6,829 bases of DNA from positions 1 to 6,829 of the forward strand of contig CALHGI010000103.1 in assembly GCA_938029995.1 (NCBI GenBank). The letters are read 5' to 3'. The number at the start of each line of letters is the position of its first letter. Position 1 is the first letter of the stretch. The notes beneath the pieces were generated by a model, which did no database searches, was not told the origin of the DNA, and saw only the letters and a program-made list of their open reading frames with translations. The DNA is from an uncultured cyanobacterium (GTDB taxonomy: Bacteria > Cyanobacteriota > Cyanobacteriia > Phormidesmidales > Phormidesmidaceae). The position numbers and the translations under genes are program-made. This document shows, in pieces, positions 5,327-6,829 of the stretch.

Positions 5327-5425
5327 TTGCTACGGCTATCTCATTCAGGCAAGATTTTTATGGAGCCGATGAGAGAATATCTATGGAAATTTTTAGAGTG
5401 TCATTTCCATGGCGTCCATGGCTGA
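5327..5425 (+). CDS. Possible 32-residue small protein with TTG start
   Basis: An open frame of 33 codons including the stop begins at TTG 5327. It lies 9 bases after AGGGAGG (5311-5317), which matches the anti-Shine-Dalgarno sequence well. A second, in-frame ATG at 5360 would give 21 residues but has no ribosome site. The peptide starts with a basic stretch (LRLLRLSHSGK, if read from the preceding codons), then MEPMREYLWKFLECH, and ends HFHGVHG, rich in His and aromatics. I do not recognise it. The strong ribosome site without any other gene behind it is the main support. Against it are the short length, the TTG start and the overlap with inverted repeats. Confidence 0.25.
   Translation: MLRLSHSGKIFMEPMREYLWKFLECHFHGVHG
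5381..5412. repeat. Inverted repeat, 8 bp perfect, extendable to 10
   Basis: ATGGAAAT (5383-5390) and ATTTCCAT (5403-5410) are perfect complements around a 12-base loop. A T-G and a C-G pair extend the stem outward (5381-5382 with 5411-5412). The loop starts with T4, but no T-run follows the stem. Role unknown. Confidence 0.4.
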
Positions 5426-5448
5426 CCTTAACGTTTTTGGGGACTATG

Positions 5449-5482
5449 ACTGACCTGTGGACACCGTGGGTTGGCGGTCAGT
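5449..5482. repeat. Inverted repeat ACTGACC / GGTCAGT
   Basis: The perfect 7-base arms at 5449-5455 and 5476-5482 enclose a 20-base G/T-rich segment. The centre-to-centre distance of about 27 bases could suit either a dimeric DNA-binding protein or an RNA stem. Chance occurrence is possible. Confidence 0.3.
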
Positions 5483-5514
5483 TACTGATTAAGAATGTTA
5501 GTGTTTGTGTGGCC

Positions 5515-5544
5515 GTTGTTGATTTAATCGTTTGAATCAGCAAC
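5515..5544. repeat. 10-bp hairpin upstream of the glycosyltransferase
   Basis: GTTGTTGATT (5515-5524) pairs with AATCAGCAAC (5535-5544), with nine Watson-Crick pairs and one G-T wobble around a 10-base loop. The sequence after it is ACCCTTTTGA, so a T4 run comes 4 bases after the stem. It could be a weak terminator for upstream read-through or part of the glycosyltransferase leader, 50 bases ahead of its ATG. Confidence 0.4.
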
Positions 5545-5593
5545 ACCCTTTTGATCAAGGCCCCACCTAAACCCATTTAGTTAAGAACGCATC

Positions 5594-6586
5594 ATGGTGA
5601 CTTCCCCCAGTCAAATTGCCCCAGCTACTATCCGCTGCGAGCTATCGGTCGTTGTGCCGGTGTATAACGAGTACGAAAGTATTCCGCTGCTGGTGGAGAA
5701 AATTACTGGGGTGGCGCAGCTGATGGATGTGCCCTATGAACTGATCTGTGTCGATGACGGTTCTACGGATGGGTCGGCGGAGCTGCTCAAAACCTTGGCT
5801 AAGCAACGCCATGACCTGCGGGTGATTTTGCTACGGCGAAACTATGGACAAACGCCGGCGATGGCGGCGGGGTTTAACTATGCCAGGGGACGGGTGATTG
5901 TCACCCTGGATGGGGATTTGCAAAATGAGCCAGCGGATATTGCGACGGTTTACGACAAGCTGCATGAGGGCTATGACCTGGTGAGTGGCTGGCGCAAAAA
6001 CCGTCAGGATAATGCTGTGACTCGACTGCTGCCATCAAAGATTGCTAATTGGCTCATTGCTCGAGTAACGGGGGTGAGGCTCCATGACTATGGTTGTTCC
6101 CTCAAGGCCTACAGTGCTGAGGTGGTTAAGGACATGAACCTCTATGGCGAGCTGCATCGATTTCTGCCAGCCCTAGCCTACATTGAGGGGGCGCGCATTA
6201 GTGAAGTGCCAGTGCGCCACCATGCGCGCCAGTTTGGCCAAAGTAAATATGGTTTGGGACGTACGTTTCGCGTGGCCCTAGATCTATTGACCATCTACTT
6301 TATGAAGACGTTTTTGACTCGGCCCATGCATGTGTTTGGGCCATTTGGGGCGCTTTCGGTGCTGGCGGGGTTGGGGCTGAGCTTCTACTTAGCGTTTGTT
6401 AAATTTATCCTGCAGGCTGAGATCGGCAACCGCCCCCTATTGTTATTGGCGGTGGTGCTGTTTATCTCAGGGATTCAGCTGTTGAGTGTGGGGCTGTTGG
6501 CTGAGTTGATGATGCGTACCTACCATGAGTCCCAGAAACGCCCCATCTATCGGGTGCGGGAAGTGGTGGGTGGAAAAGTGCCTTAG
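5594..6586 (+). CDS. Family 2 glycosyltransferase, polyprenyl-phosphate (DPM1/GtrB-like) type
   Basis: The 330-residue protein has a GT-A domain from about residue 17: LSVVVPVYNEYES at the start, the nucleotide-binding VDDGSTDGS (53-61), and the metal-binding DGD (106-108) in TLDGDLQNEP. It also has RRNYGQTPAM (81-90), DYGCSLKAY (165-173) and the GQSKYGLGR segment (215-223). Two membrane helices follow (about 248-270 and 281-305), then a basic tail. This layout is that of enzymes that move a sugar from a nucleotide donor to undecaprenyl or dolichyl phosphate on the cytoplasmic face, giving a lipid-linked donor for envelope glycans. The sugar cannot be read from sequence; ArnC-like use of modified arabinose is an alternative within the same family. 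The length is normal. There is no clear ribosome site before ATG 5594. Confidence 0.92.
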   Translation: MVTSPSQIAPATIRCELSVVVPVYNEYESIPLLVEKITGVAQLMDVPYELICVDDGSTDGSAELLKTLAKQRHDLRVILLRRNYGQTPAMAAGFNYARGRVIVTLDGDLQNEPADIATVYDKLHEGYDLVSGWRKNRQDNAVTRLLPSKIANWLIARVTGVRLHDYGCSLKAYSAEVVKDMNLYGELHRFLPALAYIEGARISEVPVRHHARQFGQSKYGLGRTFRVALDLLTIYFMKTFLTRPMHVFGPFGALSVLAGLGLSFYLAFVKFILQAEIGNRPLLLLAVVLFISGIQLLSVGLLAELMMRTYHESQKRPIYRVREVVGGKVP

Positions 6587-6622
6587 CTGTGTTGGATTAA
6601 TCTTGTCCCTTGATGTGGCCCC

Positions 6623-6829
6623 TTAGTCTTGAACATAGGGGTCGCCGTTAATTAGGGCGAATTCTGCCCTGACAAACTCTCGTCCCAGATAGGCCGCATG
6701 GTCTAAATAGCTGATGGGGCAAGGGTTCTCTTTGTCTTCAAAGATTTTCAGGCAGAGTTCCTTGGCGGTTCGTCCCTGGTAGAGGCGAGTTTCTTGGCGG
6801 GGCTGGTCGTTTTTCTTGGCTATTAGGGG
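6623..6829 (-). CDS. DUF4346 domain protein, C-terminal part (5' end beyond window)
   Basis: Minus-strand reading from 6829 gives 68 codons and a TAA at 6625-6623, with no in-frame start needed because the gene enters from the right edge. The sequence contains YQGRTAKELCLKIFE, NPCPISYLDHAAYLGREF and the terminal NGDPYVQD. I recognise these as the conserved end of DUF4346, found as a short stand-alone protein in cyanobacteria and at the C-terminus of archaeal proteins related to dihydropteroate synthase. The function is unknown; the archaeal link to pterin chemistry is from family knowledge and should not be transferred directly. It converges with the glycosyltransferase, the two stops being 36 bases apart with no obvious terminator. 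A weak CCCCT/AGGGG stem (6619-6641) overlaps its stop. Confidence 0.8.
   Translation of the reverse strand, partial: PLIAKKNDQPRQETRLYQGRTAKELCLKIFEDKENPCPISYLDHAAYLGREFVRAEFALINGDPYVQD

Larger units (their letters stand above)
5273..5593. other. 321-base intergenic region with three inverted repeats
   Basis: The spacer separates the YciI-like gene from the glycosyltransferase. It holds a possible 32-residue ORF (5327-5425, listed separately) and three inverted repeats (5381-5412, 5449-5482, 5515-5544). It also holds a tandem 8-base repeat TCCATGGC at 5406-5413 and 5415-5422. No clear promoter with both boxes and no classical terminator stem followed directly by a T-run was found. The glycosyltransferase ATG at 5594 has no Shine-Dalgarno, so its leader may matter for expression. 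Confidence 0.6.

Noticed and set aside
6587..6641. Bidirectional terminator between the glycosyltransferase and DUF4346 genes
   Set aside because: Only a 5-bp CCCCT/AGGGG stem with a 13-base loop and no T-run is present, and it overlaps the DUF4346 stop.
1..6829. New defence, mobile or biosynthetic system
   Set aside because: All larger genes fall in known housekeeping, envelope or photosynthesis-assembly families. There are no transposases, integrases, toxin-antitoxin pairs, CRISPR repeats or clustered unknown genes.

Overview
The window reads as chromosomal DNA of a cyanobacterium, probably a filamentous Leptolyngbya-like lineage, although genus level cannot be fixed from this sequence. 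The evidence is the gene content: a CCB2/CCB4-type factor for heme attachment to cytochrome b6, a LabA-type NYN protein, a cyanobacterial-style DUF4346 C-terminus, and a long LptC-like protein. One perfect HIP1 palindrome (GCGATCGC) fits the same conclusion. There are no transposases, CRISPR arrays, tRNAs, rRNAs or phage genes.

Layout, left to right. Positions 1-371 (minus) hold the N-terminal part of a MotA/TolQ/ExbB proton-channel protein with a GTG start, running off the left edge. Positions 372-988 are an AT-rich 617-base divergent spacer with four TTTAACC heptamers, several inverted repeats and a candidate promoter. A likely two-gene plus-strand unit follows: a LabA-like NYN protein (989-1630) and an LptC-like LPS-export protein (1685-2839). 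The ribosome site of the second gene lies in one arm of a perfect 8-bp inverted repeat. A minus-strand PBP4/DacB carboxypeptidase (2808-4148) converges on lptC and overlaps its 3' end by 32 bases. The CCB-type gene (4277-4939) diverges from dacB across a G-rich spacer and a compact leader with a strong Shine-Dalgarno, two mini-ORFs and two mutually exclusive hairpins. A YciI-like protein (5003-5272) follows. Next is a 321-base spacer with three inverted repeats and a possible 32-residue ORF. A polyprenyl-phosphate-type family 2 glycosyltransferase with two C-terminal membrane helices (5594-6586) follows. Last is the 3' end of a minus-strand DUF4346 gene (6623-6829).

Four of the genes act at or in the cell envelope: the ExbB-like channel, LptC, DacB and the lipid-linked glycosyltransferase. 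They sit on both strands and do not form one operon. The CCB gene serves photosynthetic electron transport, and the LabA-like gene may relate to clock output or RNA metabolism. I see ordinary cyanobacterial core or near-core genes and no clear new multi-gene system. The most interesting material is in the intergenic leaders.
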